Origin: Calamus simplicifolius
Taxonomy: Eukaryota > Streptophyta > Magnoliopsida > Arecales > Arecaceae
Length of the DNA stretch: 64,000 nt
Direction of reading: 5' to 3'
Assembly: GCA_900491605.1 (NCBI GenBank)
Contig: UESW01003900.1
Coordinates: forward strand, 626,932-690,931
Shown: piece by piece, positions 1 to 11,580 of the stretch
How positions within the stretch are numbered: position 1 is the stretch's first letter
How the letters are laid out: each line of letters starts with the position of its first letter
Notes under the pieces: model-generated
Told to the model about the DNA's origin: nothing
Databases searched by the model: none
What the model saw: only the letters and a program-made list of their open reading frames with translations
Made by a program: the position numbers and the translations under genes

Positions 1-19
1 CCGTAGCTTTTATTGAGAA

Positions 20-580
20 AGCTAGCTTACAAGCTAACCATCTTTTCATGATTCCCTTTGGGAGTTAGCTTATAAGCTAACTATCTTTATTGTTTTCATG
101 GCTTGGGAGTTAGCTATTTTGTCATGAATAGGTTTTCCTTTTTATAGCTAACTTATGAGCTAACTATTTTTGAAATGTTTTCATCCTAGCCGCATGAAAT
201 TTTTGAATTGAGTTAGCTATATAGCTAACTATCTTTTTACATGGCCTCATACACCTTTTTATAGCTAACTTATAAGCTAACTATTTTTAAATCTGTCTCT
301 GTTCATGAAGCCGTTGGATTTTTGCTTATATGGCTAGTTAGCTAAAGAGCTAACTAGTTTGTGCCTTAGTTAGCTCCATAGCTAACTACTTTTCCTTTAT
401 AGCATGAAACCATGGCACTTAGCTAACTTCTTTTCTTGCTCATTGTTGCTAGCCGTGGGATGTTGAAAAAGAGCTAACCATATAGTTAGCTATTTTTATT
501 CTCCTCTCTGCTGATTTCTTGCCGTGGCTCTTGGTGCTAGCTTTGGGAGTTAGCTAGCTTGGTTAGCTAGCTTTAGCATT
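20..580. repeat. AGCTAAC / GTTAGCT palindrome array in LTR D
   Basis: More than twenty copies of AGCTAAC or its complement GTTAGCT occur in 560 bp, often as inverted pairs. The clearest is a perfect 20-bp palindrome at 211-230 (AGTTAGCTATATAGCTAACT). Spacing is irregular, so this is not a simple tandem repeat. It occupies the upstream half of the LTR, the same place where GTCGACTC motifs cluster in LTRs B, C and E. Confidence 0.85.
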
Positions 581-1248
581 TGCTCTTCCCTCTTTTCCTC
601 CATGGGCCGCACGTCTTCTCTTTAGGAGTTGCTGAAAATTTATTTCAGCCAACTTTGTTTTAAATGCTTACTCTCTCTCTCTCTCTCATTAATGCTCTTT
701 CTCTCTCTCATTTCTATTTTGATGAATGCTAACCGTTTCCTTTTGATTATGGACAGGAATCCCTCACTAGCAATGGGTTTAATGCTTTCATCATTTAGGG
801 AAAATATTTCAAACGGTTTTATTTCTTCCCATTTTTCTTTTCTTCTATTTACCAATGAATCTAACGGATAGTTTTTTGATTGGTTTAAATAGAGATGTTC
901 AGAAGAAAACCTTGACGAATTTCTTACATTTCTTGACACATCAAGAATACAAAAGAGAGAAAAGAAAGAAATCAAAAGAGAGTGTTTATTGCTTACAACT
1001 TTCGGATCTTGAGAAGCAAGTCTTTGTGCTGCGAAGTTTCATCCTTCAACACTTGCTCAAAAATCGTCCAAGCTTTTGAAGCAAGATTCAAATCTCAGCT
1101 GCGTCGACATTCTACATTTGCTGCTGGTTATTGCTTCTAAAAATTGTAAAGTTCTTATTTGAATATCTGCTCATATTTGGAGCTATCTGTTATTCTTTGA
1201 TAAATCTTGTATTAGGGTTAGAGATAACCCTAGTTTCTTGATTGGTTT

Positions 1249-1400
1249 CCTTGTACCATTAAAACAAGAGGACTAGCCGGGAAGGCTAGGGGATTGGCTT
1301 CCTTGTGCCAGTAAAACAAGAGGACTAGCCGGGGAAGGCTAGGGGATTTGGCTGCCTTGTGCCGTGAAAACAAGAGGACTAGCCGGGGAAGGCTAGGGGT
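1249..1400 (+). repeat. 52-54 bp tandem repeat, three copies
   Basis: Three near-identical units start at 1249, 1301 and 1355. Each contains CCTTGT, AAAACAAGAGGACTAGCCGG and GGCTAGGGG. GACTAGCC and GGCTAG make each unit partly self-complementary. Confidence 0.85.
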
Positions 1401-1430
1401 TGTAATCGTTGTGATACGATTAGTGAAATT

Positions 1431-1489
1431 CCCAAAAGTTTTTGGGGAGTGGATGTAGGAGCCGAGTTTGGCACCGAACCACTATAAAC
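1431..1489 (+). other. Paired stem-loop of LTR D
   Basis: Stem 1 (1431-1447) pairs CCCAAA with TTTGGG. Stem 2 (1458-1475) pairs GGAGCC with GGCACC, with one A-A mismatch. AACCACTATAAA follows at 1477-1488. The same order and spacing recur in LTRs B, C and E with different stem sequences. It lies about 220 nt before the LTR end, in the part expected in the 5' leader of the element RNA. Confidence 0.65.
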
Positions 1490-1685
1490 CCTGCTGTGTT
1501 TGTGTTTGATTGATCTGTATATTTTCTATTTTGTGCACTCCACTACACCGCTGCAAATTAACTTTTGATTAAGCACATATCTGCGTTAGTTAATATCATC
1601 CATTGAATTAATTTTTAAAATACCCAATTCACCCCCCCTCTTGGGCTACTACATCTGGGCAACAAAAAACATGGTTTGAAAATTC

Positions 1686-2913
1686 TGTTGGGGAGCGCGG
1701 AATACCCCCAAGATCACGGCTATAGTGTATATGAGTAATACAAAAATCTTTTACCGTTCTAATCTATGAGTATAAGATTATACCTTCAGACTTGAACGTT
1801 GGAACAGCTTGATTTGATTGCTCGACCTCAACCTCTCAGCCTTCCGCCGTATTCCCGAAAATACCTTCCTTCTCTCACAAGATGGTGGGATCTCTCGGCC
1901 GACCTAGGGTTTCTTGTTTTTCTTTTTCCTCAAAAACGTTAACCCTAGCAACCAACTGAGAGGGTATTTATAGGGCTACAACAGGGACCAATAGGCAAAT
2001 ATGAAAAGGACTTCCCACGTAATTAAATCTCTTAATCCTATCCCGAGTTAGGATTCAATTACGTAAATTACAATTCATTCCACTAAAGAATCATAATTGT
2101 ACTCCTAATCACATTCGAATTTATATTTTCAAGCCTTAATATTAAATACTTATTATCTCCCCATGTTAAGATAACAGATATCCACCAATTAAATTTAATT
2201 ACTGATAATATAATTTAATTGGCTGTTATTATTCTTGAGACTTATCCACTTAACTTATTTGATGTATCGGATTCGAAATCCACTTGCAAGATTTGATACA
2301 ATCAAAACTTATAAGCTTTCTCAAGGGGATATCATCAATCCAAATTAACAGGACGTGGATTCCTTCAACTATTAATATTCACCATATATATAATGTTATT
2401 GCCCATCCCACTGAGTTAATTGACTCATCTAGAATCTCACTCTATGTGTAATCAAAGTAATAATCATTACATACATGTGTCTAGAAATAGAATTCGGATT
2501 AAGAGCATAAGTAATCATAATATTCATGAGTTTTAAATTATTTTATAAAGTCAGTATAAAATAATTAACTCAACTGAGTCCTGTTCAATACACACAAAGT
2601 ATACTAGCACAAATAGTTAGAATAAACCATTCCCCGTAGTCAAGACAGACCTACTAAAAATTTGTGCTACAGTTCTACTGATGGTGTGTCCAATTTCATT
2701 TAAACTGTGAACAATAAACTTGTATTTCAAAAGAACCGATGATCTAGTCTTCTGTGTGTAAGCCGTACTCTACACACTAGATCAAATACTCTTTGTAATT
2801 ATTAGACACATGCACATATATATATAGTAAATGGCACACATTGATCAAAATGAATTCTCATTAAAATGTAAAGACATAACATAAAGCATATCTTTTAGTC
2901 TATATCTCTATCA
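1686..2913 (-). repeat. 3' LTR of element A
   Basis: 1228 bp, starting TGTTGGGGAGCG and ending CTCTATCA on plus. A TATA-like CTATAAATACCC reads on minus at about 1963-1973. By eye it is nearly identical to the LTR at 7884-9119, with scattered substitutions. Confidence 0.95.
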
Positions 2914-2926
2914 ATCTCCCACTTAG
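2914..2926 (-). other. Polypurine tract of element A
   Basis: Read on minus this is AAGTGGGAGATTG, touching the LTR edge. It is the plus-strand primer typical of copia elements. Confidence 0.85.
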
Positions 2927-2928
2927 AC

Positions 2929-3621
2929 TCAAAGCAATGCTTGTACACATCTAACTCCCATGCCCTCTACATGTCTATCAAAAACTTTTGAAGTTAAACT
3001 CTTTGTAAAAGGATCTGCCAGGTTGTTCTCAGATGTAACCTTGGTCACCAGCACGTCACCTCTTTGCACGATGTCACGTATCAGGTGATACTTACGCTCA
3101 ATGTGTTTAGATTTCTTATGAGTCCTGGGTTCCTTCGAATTAGCAACTGCTCCACTATTATCACAATAAAGTGTAATAGGTAATTGCACTGAAGGTATCA
3201 CACTAAGATCCAAAAGAAAGTTTCTTAGCCAAACAGCCTCTTTTGTAGCCTCAGATGCAGCCACATACTCAGCTTCCATGGTAGAGTCAGCAACACAAGT
3301 CTGCTTGACACTCCTCCAGCTAATTGCTCCACCACCCAAAGTGAACACATATCCCGAGGTTGATTTTCTAGATTCATTATCTGATTGGAAGTCCGAATCT
3401 GTATATCCTATAGGCACAAGACTATCTGCTTGGTAAACTAACATATAATCTTTAGTCCTTTTCAGGTACTTAATTATATGTTTTACTGCAGTCCAATGTT
3501 CTCGCCTAGGGTTAGACTGAAATCTGCTAACCATGCCTACGGCAAAATAGATATCAGGTCTAGTACATAGCATAGCATACATTAGGCTTCCTACTGCAGA
3601 AGCATAAGGAACTTCCTTCAT
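2929..3621 (-). pseudogene. pol: Element A pol: RT C-terminus and RNase H
   Basis: The 230-codon open stretch begins with the RT tail (VGSLMYAMLCTRPDI) and continues as a copia RNase H. The acidic positions are visible in YTDSDF, STMEAEYVA, YCDNSGAV and LADPFTK. RNase H removes the RNA strand during reverse transcription. It ends at the PPT, as expected. A single in-frame TAA at 3622-3624 separates it from the upstream RT part, and the reading frame is otherwise continuous. Confidence 0.93.
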
Positions 3622-3624
3622 ACT

Positions 3625-4446
3625 TTATATCTCTTCAGGTGTCTTAGGACACTGATCCTTAGATAGAGAAATTCTATGCCTGAAAGGAAGAAATCCTTTC
3701 TTGGAATTATGCATACCAAAACGGGTGAGAATTTTATCGATATAAGTGGCTTGAGATAAGCATATCATCCTTTGCTTGCGATCTCGCAAAAGCTTGATCC
3801 CTAGGATGTGACTTGCTTCTCCCAAGTCCTTCATATCAAATTGTCCAGGTAACCATACCTTAACCAAAGATAACACTCCCATATCGTTTCCAATAAGTAA
3901 GATGTCATCCATATATAGCACTAGAAATACCAAAGTTTTTCCATCACGCTTCTTGTACACACATGACTCGTCAGGACTTTGATCAAAACCATAAGATTTA
4001 ATAGCTTGATCAAAATGAGTATTCCAAGATCTAGATGCCTGCTTAAGTCCATAAATGGACCTCTTAAGCTTGCACACCAAGTGCTCCTGGCCTTTTGCTA
4101 TAAAACCGTCTGGTTGCATCATGTAAATGCACTCATCAAGATTTCCATTAAGGAAAGCTATCTTGACATCCATTTGCCAAACTTTGTAATCGAAATGAGC
4201 TGCAATGGATAAGAGAATCCGGATAGACTTAAGCATAGCTACTGGTAAAAAAGTTTCCTCATAGTCGATCCCTTCTTTCTGAGTAAAACCTTTTGCAACT
4301 AGCCTGGCCTTGAAGGTTTCCACCTTCCCGTATGCTCCTCTCTTCTTCGTATAGATCCACTTGCATCCGATGGATTTTACTCCCTCGGGTGGTTCTACAA
4401 AATCCCAGACCTGATTAAAGTGCATAGACTCTATCTCTGATTTCAT
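3625..4446 (-). pseudogene. pol: Element A pol: reverse transcriptase
   Basis: This 273-codon stretch has copia RT landmarks in order: GCKWIYTKK, ARLVAKGFTQKEGIDYEETF, QMDVKIAFLNG, YGLKQASRSW and the catalytic YMDDILL. Both Asp residues of the active site are present. The linker before it carries an in-frame TAA at 4483-4485 that cuts it from integrase. These two TAA codons and one frameshift are the main lesions in an otherwise well kept pol. Confidence 0.95.
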
Positions 4447-4485
4447 AGCATTTTTCCAAAGAGTTGCATCTTTATCCTGTAATGC

Positions 4486-5397
4486 TTAATTGTAGCTACT
4501 GGGTTCAGTATCCAGTTCATCAGAGATTCTGTCATATGACTCTCCAAGGAACATATACCGTTTAGGTGTATTTACAACCCTCCCACTACGACGAGGCACA
4601 ACCTGATTGTATGTGCTTGTAGTAATACGATCTGACTCTGATCCTTGTGCTCCATCAACCTGCACTGGTTCTGAAACTGGTGCATTAATGGTATCCTTTT
4701 GTACCAGTTCAGGGTCAGTTCGTGTTACTATACATCTCCCACTACAAATAGTTATTGGGAAGTTTGGGAACCTACTTTCTTGTGGTGTTTCTGCTTGTAC
4801 TATTGGTATTAAAGGAGCCAGTCTAGTTTTATTGCCTCTCAACTCTTCTAGAGCAATTTTACTTCTGGGTTTGTGGTCTATAATATAGTCATCCTCCAAG
4901 AATCGGGCATTGGTGCTAACAATGACCTTCTGATCCTTAGGACAATAAAATAAACCACCTTTTGTTCCTTTAGGATATCCAACAAAGAAGCATACATCTG
5001 TCCTTGATTCCAACTTATCTGGTTTACCTTTTAGTACATATGCTGGACAACCCCAAACCCAAACATGTCTTAGACTAGGCTTGCGCCCAGTCCACAGTTC
5101 TGTGGGTGTCTTAGGTACTAACTTAGATGGTACCAAGTTAAGAATATATGCAGCTGTCTCTAATGCATATCCCCAAAATGAAATAGGTAAGTCTGAATAA
5201 CTCATCATAGATCTAACCATATCCATAAGAGTCCTATTCCTTCTTTCAGCTACACCATTCTGCTGTGGCGTACTAGGTGCAGACAACTGGGATTCAATCC
5301 CAGCATCTAATAAGTAATCTGTGAACTCCCTTAAGAGGTACTCGCCACCACGATCGGATCGTAGTGTCTTGATATTTTTACCATGACGGTTCTCCAT
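4486..5397 (-). pseudogene. pol: Element A pol: integrase core and C-terminal part
   Basis: The second half of the integrase core is visible: LRSDRGGEYL with the second catalytic Asp, then TPQQNGVAERRNRTL with the catalytic Glu. The copia C-terminal segment follows (FWGYALETAAYILN, TELWTGRKPSLRH, FVGYPKGTKG). The frame overlaps the upstream ORF at 5331-5397, which marks a frameshift in an A/T-rich run near 5400. Confidence 0.93.
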
Positions 5398-6182
5398 TTC
5401 TGCCTTAAAATTTTAAATTTTTCAAAGCATTCAGACTTACGCCGCATCAGATAAATATACCCATATCTTGAGTAATCATCAATAAAAGTGACAAAGTACT
5501 CAAAACCACCTCTAGCTTGGATGTTCATTGGGCCACACAAATCAGAGTGAACCAATTCTAATATCTCCTTAGCTCTATTGCCTTTGGCCGAGAATGGCCG
5601 CTTGGTCATTTTTTCCTTTATGCAAGATTCACAGACCGGTAGTGCCTTTACTTCCAATGAACCTAATGGTCCATCTTGAACCAGTCTAGAAATCCGTCTT
5701 AGATTTATATGACCTAGGCGCAAGTGCCAAAGATAAGTTTGATTCATTTCAGAAGGATGTTTTCTCTTACATGGTCTATTATTGTTATTCACTTCATTTA
5801 GTTGCACAGTAGGAGAAATAGGATTAATAATATAAAGACCATCCACCAATGTACCAGAACAGATAAAATGTTTATTTTTCTTAATAACAATGGAGCCATT
5901 AAAATAAACTAAATATCCATCATCAACCAACTTAGAAACTGAAATTAAATTCCTTCTAATTGAAGGTACAAAAAAATAGTCTTTTAATATTAAAATTCTA
6001 TTTCTACTAAAAGAAAAGCTAAAATCTCCCACTGCAACTACTGACACTCTCGTGCCATCTCCCAGAAATATGTAAATCTCCCCATCACTTAGCTGTCGGG
6101 TCTGTTGGAACCCCTGCAAAGAATTGCAAACATGATTAGTGGCTCCCATATCTACACACCAGCCACTGGTAGATAACAGCAC
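5331..6182 (-). pseudogene. pol: Element A pol: pre-integrase zinc domain and integrase N-terminus
   Basis: It opens with the protease-like copia junction (WCVDMGATNHVCN). It continues with the HHCC zinc domain (LWHLRLGHINLRRI ... CESCIKEKM) and the first catalytic Asp in the core (HSDLCGPM ... FVTFIDDYSRYGYIYL). Frame is lost near 5400. A stop or frame change near 6183-6196 separates it from gag. Confidence 0.92.
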
Positions 6183-6196
6183 TAAACAAGTTTCAA

Positions 6197-6562
6197 CTAC
6201 AAGTGAATGAGATATACCTCTAGCCTATTTCCTGGCAAGCCAAACTGGACATTGCTGCTTCCAATGACCTGGCTGCTTGTAGACGAAGCACTTTCCCATC
6301 TTTTTATATCCCCATTGGGCTGTGGGGCCTGATGCTGTTTCTTTTTTTGAACCTTTTTCTTCTTCTTAGCATGAGACTTCGAAGAAGAACCTTTTTCAGT
6401 AACCATAGCAACTACAGGCTTCTTAATGAAACTCTCTGCTACCTGAAGTTCTTTAAGTAGCTCTGCTAGTGAAAAATTCATTTTGTTCATAGTGTAATTT
6501 GCCAGCAGCCTAGTACACTTTGAATAGTATGCCTCGATGGGAGGACGTCTACTACTCATCAT
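6197..6562 (-). pseudogene. gag: Element A gag remnant
   Basis: This 121-codon piece matches only the end of a copia gag (NYTMNKMNFSLAELLKELQVAESFI), followed by a Lys/Ser-rich linker. A degraded knuckle lies in another frame near 6230-6280 (CFVYKQPGHWKQQC), where the second Cys of the CCHC pattern is Tyr. The N-terminal 100 or more residues of a normal copia gag are absent. Upstream there is only non-coding leader, so capsid function is lost. Confidence 0.8.
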
Positions 6563-7869
6563 TTATCTAGACAGATAAAACCTATTAATTTTACTATCTA
6601 GGTAAAAGGTAACATACCAAGTAAAATTAATCAGCTGGCTAACTTTGGTCATATAAATATTTGTAGTGACTCCGATGGGAAGGATACCAATAATTATACC
6701 TAAGTGTATACCATCACTCAATGCTAGATCCATTGTCCCATGGTGGATCCCTCATATGGAGAGGTAATCCAACATTAACAACTACTAGGATTATTCTTGG
6801 TGAGCTGGCAATCAATTTCATCCTATGGGGAGGAAAGCACTAATGCTAACACGTAAAATTAACTACCTCACCAATAAACAAGTGATGGGACCATGGGATT
6901 TAAATGTGATTAATTCCCTCTCCCACTTAGTTATTTAAACAATATTTTGAGGGTTATAAAACTTGTGTTTGATTATCTTATAAATTCAAAACACAAACAG
7001 CAAGTGATTATCCAATTAACCATGTTCTCCTAGTTATAGACATAAGAATAAAAGGATAAACAATCAAGCAAGTATGCAACATAACCAATATAAACAAGAT
7101 AAATAAAATCCCTGTTACTATGATCAAAATTTTCCACGCAGATGAAGATCCCTGTTGCACCATGATTGCTACTTTGCTCGACGATTTGCCGCTTCGCATA
7201 TGGAGGTCTGGGGGCTGGCCCCCAGCGGGGATCGACCTTCGCGCTTTGGATTTTTCTTTAGAATCATGATCTGCAACGAATTCTCTTTAGAATCTTATCT
7301 GCAACGGATTCTGCTTAGAATCCTATCTTCATCCAATTCTTCTTAGAATCTTATCTGCAATGGATTCTGCTTAGAATCCTATCATGCAACGGGTTCTCCT
7401 TAGAATCTTATCTTCATCCGATTCTCCTTAGAATCTTATCTACAACGGATTCTGCTTAGAATCCTATTATGCAAGGATTCTCCTTAGAATCAAATCTTCA
7501 TCCGATTCTCCTTAGAATCATATCCTGCAACGCGCAGCAGGTCTTCTTCCTCCATAGAGCCGCACCAGATTACAAAAATCCTATGCCTCCATATAGGAGT
7601 TCACATGCTACGTATTTACAATCACAAAGCTCTCAAAAAACCAGAGCATACATACTATAAAATATTACAATGATCCTACGCCTCCTTAAAATCGGAGTTC
7701 ACAAAACAGATCTAAGCAATATTAAATCAGAACACATACATTCATGTGATCATAATAACAGGATAGAAACCAGCAAAACAACGTTAGCAACAAGCACCAT
7801 CCTTCCCACGCATGCATATTCCGATTAATGGAGAACATGGCCGCATTATTCATATACAGTATCAGCCGT
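6563..7869 (-). other. Long leader of element A, non-coding
   Basis: About 1.3 kb between the primer site and the gag remnant. No gag-like frame is present. Apart from the repeat block at 7252-7530 it is A/T-rich with scattered short ORFs. One 63-codon frame (7008-7199, minus) encodes a hydrophobic stretch that I treat as accidental. Confidence 0.7.
7252..7530. repeat. About 28-bp tandem repeat in element A leader
   Basis: About ten degenerate units follow the pattern TTAGAATCTTATCTGCAACG then GATTCTGC. Two variants alternate (CTGCAACGGATT and CTTCATCCGATT). Each unit contains GATTCT and AGAATC, so adjacent units can pair. Confidence 0.85.
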
Positions 7870-7882
7870 GGCTCTGATACCA
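7870..7882 (-). other. tRNA-Met primer binding site of element A
   Basis: On minus TGGTATCAGAGCC, matching the 3' end of initiator tRNA-Met, one base inside the 5' LTR edge. This is the usual copia minus-strand primer. Confidence 0.93.
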
Positions 7883-7883
7883 C

Positions 7884-9119
7884 TGTTGGGGAGCGCGGAA
7901 TACCCCCAAGATCACAACTATAGCGTATATGAGTAATACCAAAATCTTTTACCATTCTAATCTATGAGTATAAGATTATACCTTCCGACTTGAACATTGG
8001 AACAGCTTGATTTGATTGCTCGACCTCAACCTCTCAACCTTCCGTCGTATTCCCGAAAATACCTTCCTTCTCTCACAAGATGGTGGGATCTCTCGACCGA
8101 CCTAGGGTTTCTTGTTTTCTTTTTCCTCAAAAACGTTAACCCTAGCAACCAACTGAGAGGGTATTTATAGGGCTACAATAGGGACCAATAGGCAAATATG
8201 AAAAGGACTTCCCATGTAATTAAATTTCTTAATCCTATCCCGGGTTAGGATTCAATTACGTAAATTACAATTCATTCCACTAAAGAATCATAATTGTACT
8301 CCTAATCACATTCGAATTTATATTTTCGAGCCTTAATATTAAATACTTATTATCTCCCCACGTTAAGATAACAGATATCCATCAATTAAATTTAATTACT
8401 GACAATATAATTTAATTGGCTGTTATTATCCTTGAGACTTATCCACTTAACTTATTTGATGTATCGAATTCAAAATCCACTTGCAAGATTTGATACAATC
8501 AAAACTTATAAGCTTTCTCAAGGGGATATCATCAATCCAAATTAATAGGACGTGGATTCCTTCAACTATTAATATTCACTATATATATAATGTTATTGCC
8601 CAACCCACTGAGTTAATTGACTCATCTAGAATCTCACTCTATGTGTAATCAAAGCAATAATTATTACATACACGTGTCTAGAAATAGAATTCGGATTAAG
8701 AGCATAAGTAATCATAATATTCATGAGTTTTAAATTATTTTATAAAGTCAGTATAAAATAATTAACTCAACTGGGTCCTGTTCAATACACACAAAGTGTA
8801 CTAGCACAAATAGTTAGAATAAACCATTTCCCGTAGTCAAGACAGACCTACTAAAAATTTGTGCTACAGTTCTACTGATGGTGTGTCCAATTCCATCTAA
8901 AACTGTGAACAATAAACTTGTATTCCAAAAGAACCGATGATCTAGTCTTCTGTGTGTAAGCCGTACTCTACACACTAGATCAAATACTCTTTGTAAATAC
9001 TAGACACATGCACACATATATATATATATATAATAAATGGCACACATTGCTCAAAATGAATTCTCATTAAAATATAAAGACATAACATAAAGCATATCTT
9101 TTAGTCTATATCTCTATCA
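7884..9119 (-). repeat. 5' LTR of element A
   Basis: 1236 bp, the pair of 1686-2913, with CTATAAATAC on minus at 8161-8170. The right edge touches the duplication AATTC at 9120-9124. Confidence 0.95.
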
Positions 9120-9398
9120 AATTCATGATCTTCAAAACTAGGTGGTTGTTCTACATAAACTTCCTCATTTATAAAACTATTTAAAAATGTACTTTTAACA
9201 TCCATTTGAAATAAATCGATATTCATATGACATGCAAATGCAAGTAATAGTATAATTGCTTCTAATCTAGCTACATGTGCAAAAGTTTTATCAAAATCAA
9301 TTCCTTCTTCTTGATTATATCCCTTTGCAACTAATCTAGCTTTATTTCTGATTACTATGTTATTTTCATCTAATTTTTTTCCTAAATACCCATTTAGA
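9120..9398 (-). pseudogene. pol: Element B pol: start of RT
   Basis: Read on minus this continues the RT from the integrase ORF to the A insertion point, aligning with 16391-16680 of element C. Fragments corresponding to the ARLVAKGYNQEEGIDF region are recognisable, and frame is lost near 9399. The rest of the RT was displaced by A and LTR D. Confidence 0.8.
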
Positions 9399-9400
9399 TC

Positions 9401-11047
9401 CTATAACTGAATGACCTTTAGGCTATCAACTAAGGACCATACATTATTCCTAGTAAATTGGTTTAATTCTTCTTGCATAGTCAGCATCCAATTACTATCT
9501 TTTTCAGCTTCTTCAATAGTTTTAGGTTCAATTTGAGATATAAATGCAAGATGATTTTTGATATTTCTCATAGATGATCTAGTTCTTACTCCTTGAGATG
9601 GATCACCTATAATCAATTCCTTTGGATGACCATAGGCATATCTCCAATCTCTAGGAAGATCTACCTCATTATGATGAGTATCAATAACATCAACTCTAGG
9701 AGAATCATCATCTTTAGCTTCTTGTTTATGATCTGAAGATATATCTATATTTAATATTTCTAGCAAAATTGTATCTTCCTCAACATCAATCTTTTCTGAA
9801 CTTGATGCTAAAGACTCATAAAAAACTACATGAATAGATTCTTCTACAATTAAGGATTTCTTGTTAAATACTATATAGGCTTTACTAGTTGTTGAATATC
9901 CTAAGAATATGCCTTCATCAGATTTTGCATCAAATTTTTCAAGATTATCTTTACCATTATTGTGAATGAAACATTTACAACCAAATGCATGAAAATAACT
10001 AATATTTGGTTTTCTATTATTCCATAATTCATAAGGTGTTTTCTTAAGGATTGGCCTAATTAAGGCTCTATTAAGGATGTAACATGCCGTGTTTATAGCT
10101 TCCACCCAAAAGTATTTTGATAGGTTGCTTTCACATAGCATGGTATGGGCAATGTCCTCTAAAGTTCTATTATTTCTTTCTACAACTCCATTTTTTTGAG
10201 GTGTTCTAGGTGCAGAAAAATTATGATGAATGCCATGTTCATTGCAAAAATTTTTGAATAAATGATTTTCAAATTTAGTGCCATGATCACTTCTAAGAGA
10301 CACTATGGTGTTGTTTTTCTCATTAGTGACTTTCTTGAAGAATTTCATAAATATAGGGAAAGTCTCATCCTTATGAGCCAAAAACAATACCCAAGTGAAT
10401 CTAGAATAATCATCTACTATCACAAGTCCATATTTCTTTCCTCCTAGACTAGTGGTTCTAGTAGGTCCAAAAAGGTCCATGTGAACTAGCTCTAGTGGTC
10501 TAGAAGTGGAGACAACATTTTTAGATTTGAAAGAGTTTCTAGTTTGTTTTCCAAATTGACATGCATCACAAATTCGGTTATTTTCAAAATCTAAGTTTGG
10601 AAGTCTTTTAACTAAATCCATTCTAATTAATTTTGAAATCAAGTGTGTGCTTGCATGACCTAATCTACGATGCCATAGCCATCCAATCTCATTAATATTA
10701 GCATTATTAGCAACTAAGCAATGATTAATAGTAGACAAATTGTCTAAATCAATTAAGTATACATTGCCATTTCTATTCCCAGTAAATATAATGCTATTGT
10801 TAATGGGATTAGAAACAGTGCAGATAGAAGCTTCAAATGAAACTTTGAAACCTTTATCACACAATTGGCTAATGCTAATCAAATTTTGTTTTAAATCATC
10901 TACATATAAAATATTTTCTATAAAAGTGGAGGGAGTTCTTTGAATTTTACCAAATCCCATAATTTGGCCTTTGCCATTGTCTCCAAATGTAACAACTCCT
11001 CCTCTCTTATCTTTAAGGATGATGAATTGATCCTTGTCACCCGTCAA
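9401..11047 (-). pseudogene. pol: Element B pol: integrase with pre-integrase domain
   Basis: At 548 codons this is the longest open frame in the window. In order: GAG-pre-integrase zinc domain (WLWHRRLGHASTH ... ICDACQFGK), integrase core with LVIVDDYSRFTW (Asp), SLRSDHGTKF (Asp) and TPQKNGVVERNNRTL (Glu), and the copia C-terminal part through DPSQGVRTRSS to the RT start (MQEELNQFTRNNVWSLV). Usual Glu after the second Asp (GTEF) is Lys here. The DDE residues themselves are kept. It sits between the C and A insertions. Confidence 0.93.
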
Positions 11048-11346
11048 GTGCCTTGAGCAGCCGCTATCAAGATACTACTTGCATTTTGATCTTTTGGCCG
11101 CAAGACACTCCTGCAAGATGACCAAATCTTATGTTTAGGTACCCAAGCTTTCTTGGGTCCTTCATGGTTAGTAGCGATAAAAATTATTTCTTTCGGAACA
11201 CATATTTTCTTCACTTTTATATTTAAATTCTTATTAAATTTTCTAAAATTGCATTCATATGCTTTATGTCCTTTCTTGTTACAGCAATAACATGAAACAT
11301 CATTTTTATCTTATTTCTATATAAAGAAATTCTTAACAAACTTTTG
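11048..11346 (-). pseudogene. Element B gag-pol joint with second zinc knuckle
   Basis: Minus-strand remains of the joint, including a CCHC knuckle near 11260-11300 (CYCCNKKGHKAYEC, all four ligands present) and the lysine-rich stretch after it. Element C is inserted directly upstream (right). Confidence 0.7.
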
Positions 11347-11539
11347 TGTTGTCCCAGATAGCAACCCAAGAGGGGGGGGGGGGTGAATTGGGTCTTTTAA
11401 AAATTTTAAACACTTTTGAAGTAAAACCCCCCAACTTAAAATAAATCATAGATATGCAATAGTTAAGACATAATATGCAAGGAGAAGATGAAGAGACGAA
11501 GAAACAAGCACGACAAACACTGAAATTTTATAGTAGTTC

Positions 11540-11580
11540 GGTGTACCTACACCTACGTCCACTCCCAAGTACTTCTTGGG
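11540..11580 (-). other. Paired stem-loop of the 3' LTR of C
   Basis: On minus stem 1 (11564-11580) pairs CCCAAG with CTTGGG around loop AAGTA. Stem 2 (11540-11553) pairs GGTGT with ACACC. The distance to the LTR end is about 220 nt. Confidence 0.65.

Larger units (their letters stand above)
1..1664 (+). mobile_element. LTR D, Sirevirus-like Ty1/copia LTR, cut by window edge
   Basis: Right end of a plus-strand LTR. It closes with an oligo-C tract, CTCTTGGG, and the terminal CAACA at 1660-1664. This is the same ending as LTRs B, C and E, but the body differs. The next bases (AAAAACATGGTTTG) match the pol sequence of element C near 16371, so the LTR lies in the RT region of element B. A palindrome array fills the first 580 bp, and a short tandem repeat and paired hairpins lie near the end. 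Whether it is solo or the 3' LTR of a full element cannot be decided, because the left end is outside the window. ORFs of 60-110 codons here look accidental. Confidence 0.75.
1686..9119 (-). mobile_element. Element A: full-length Ty1/copia retrotransposon
   Basis: This 7434-bp element has two LTRs (1686-2913 and 7884-9119), both TG...CA, flanked by a perfect 5-bp duplication AATTC (1681-1685 and 9120-9124). On minus the order is 5' LTR, tRNA-Met primer site (7870-7882), long leader, gag remnant, integrase, RT, RNase H, PPT (2914-2926), 3' LTR. Integrase before RT is the copia order. The pol frame has two in-frame stops and one frameshift and gag lacks its N-terminal part, so this copy is not autonomous. 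LTR sequence differs clearly from B, C and E, and there is no oligo-G edge. Confidence 0.95.

Noticed and set aside
20..580. CRISPR-like array of short repeats
   Set aside because: Spacing is irregular, repeats are 7 bp and inverted, and the context is a plant LTR.
629..1079. Overlapping ORFs of 74-111 codons on both strands
   Set aside because: They fall inside LTR D in a CT-rich stretch and have low-complexity composition with no motif.
7008..7199. 63-codon minus ORF with a hydrophobic, membrane-like helix
   Set aside because: It lies in the A/T-rich leader of element A, has no family match that I recognise, and a T-rich strand readily gives hydrophobic codons.
7870..7882. tRNA gene fragments suggested by TGGTATCAGAGCC
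   Set aside because: These 13-bp matches are retroelement or pararetrovirus primer sites next to LTR edges, with no tRNA body.
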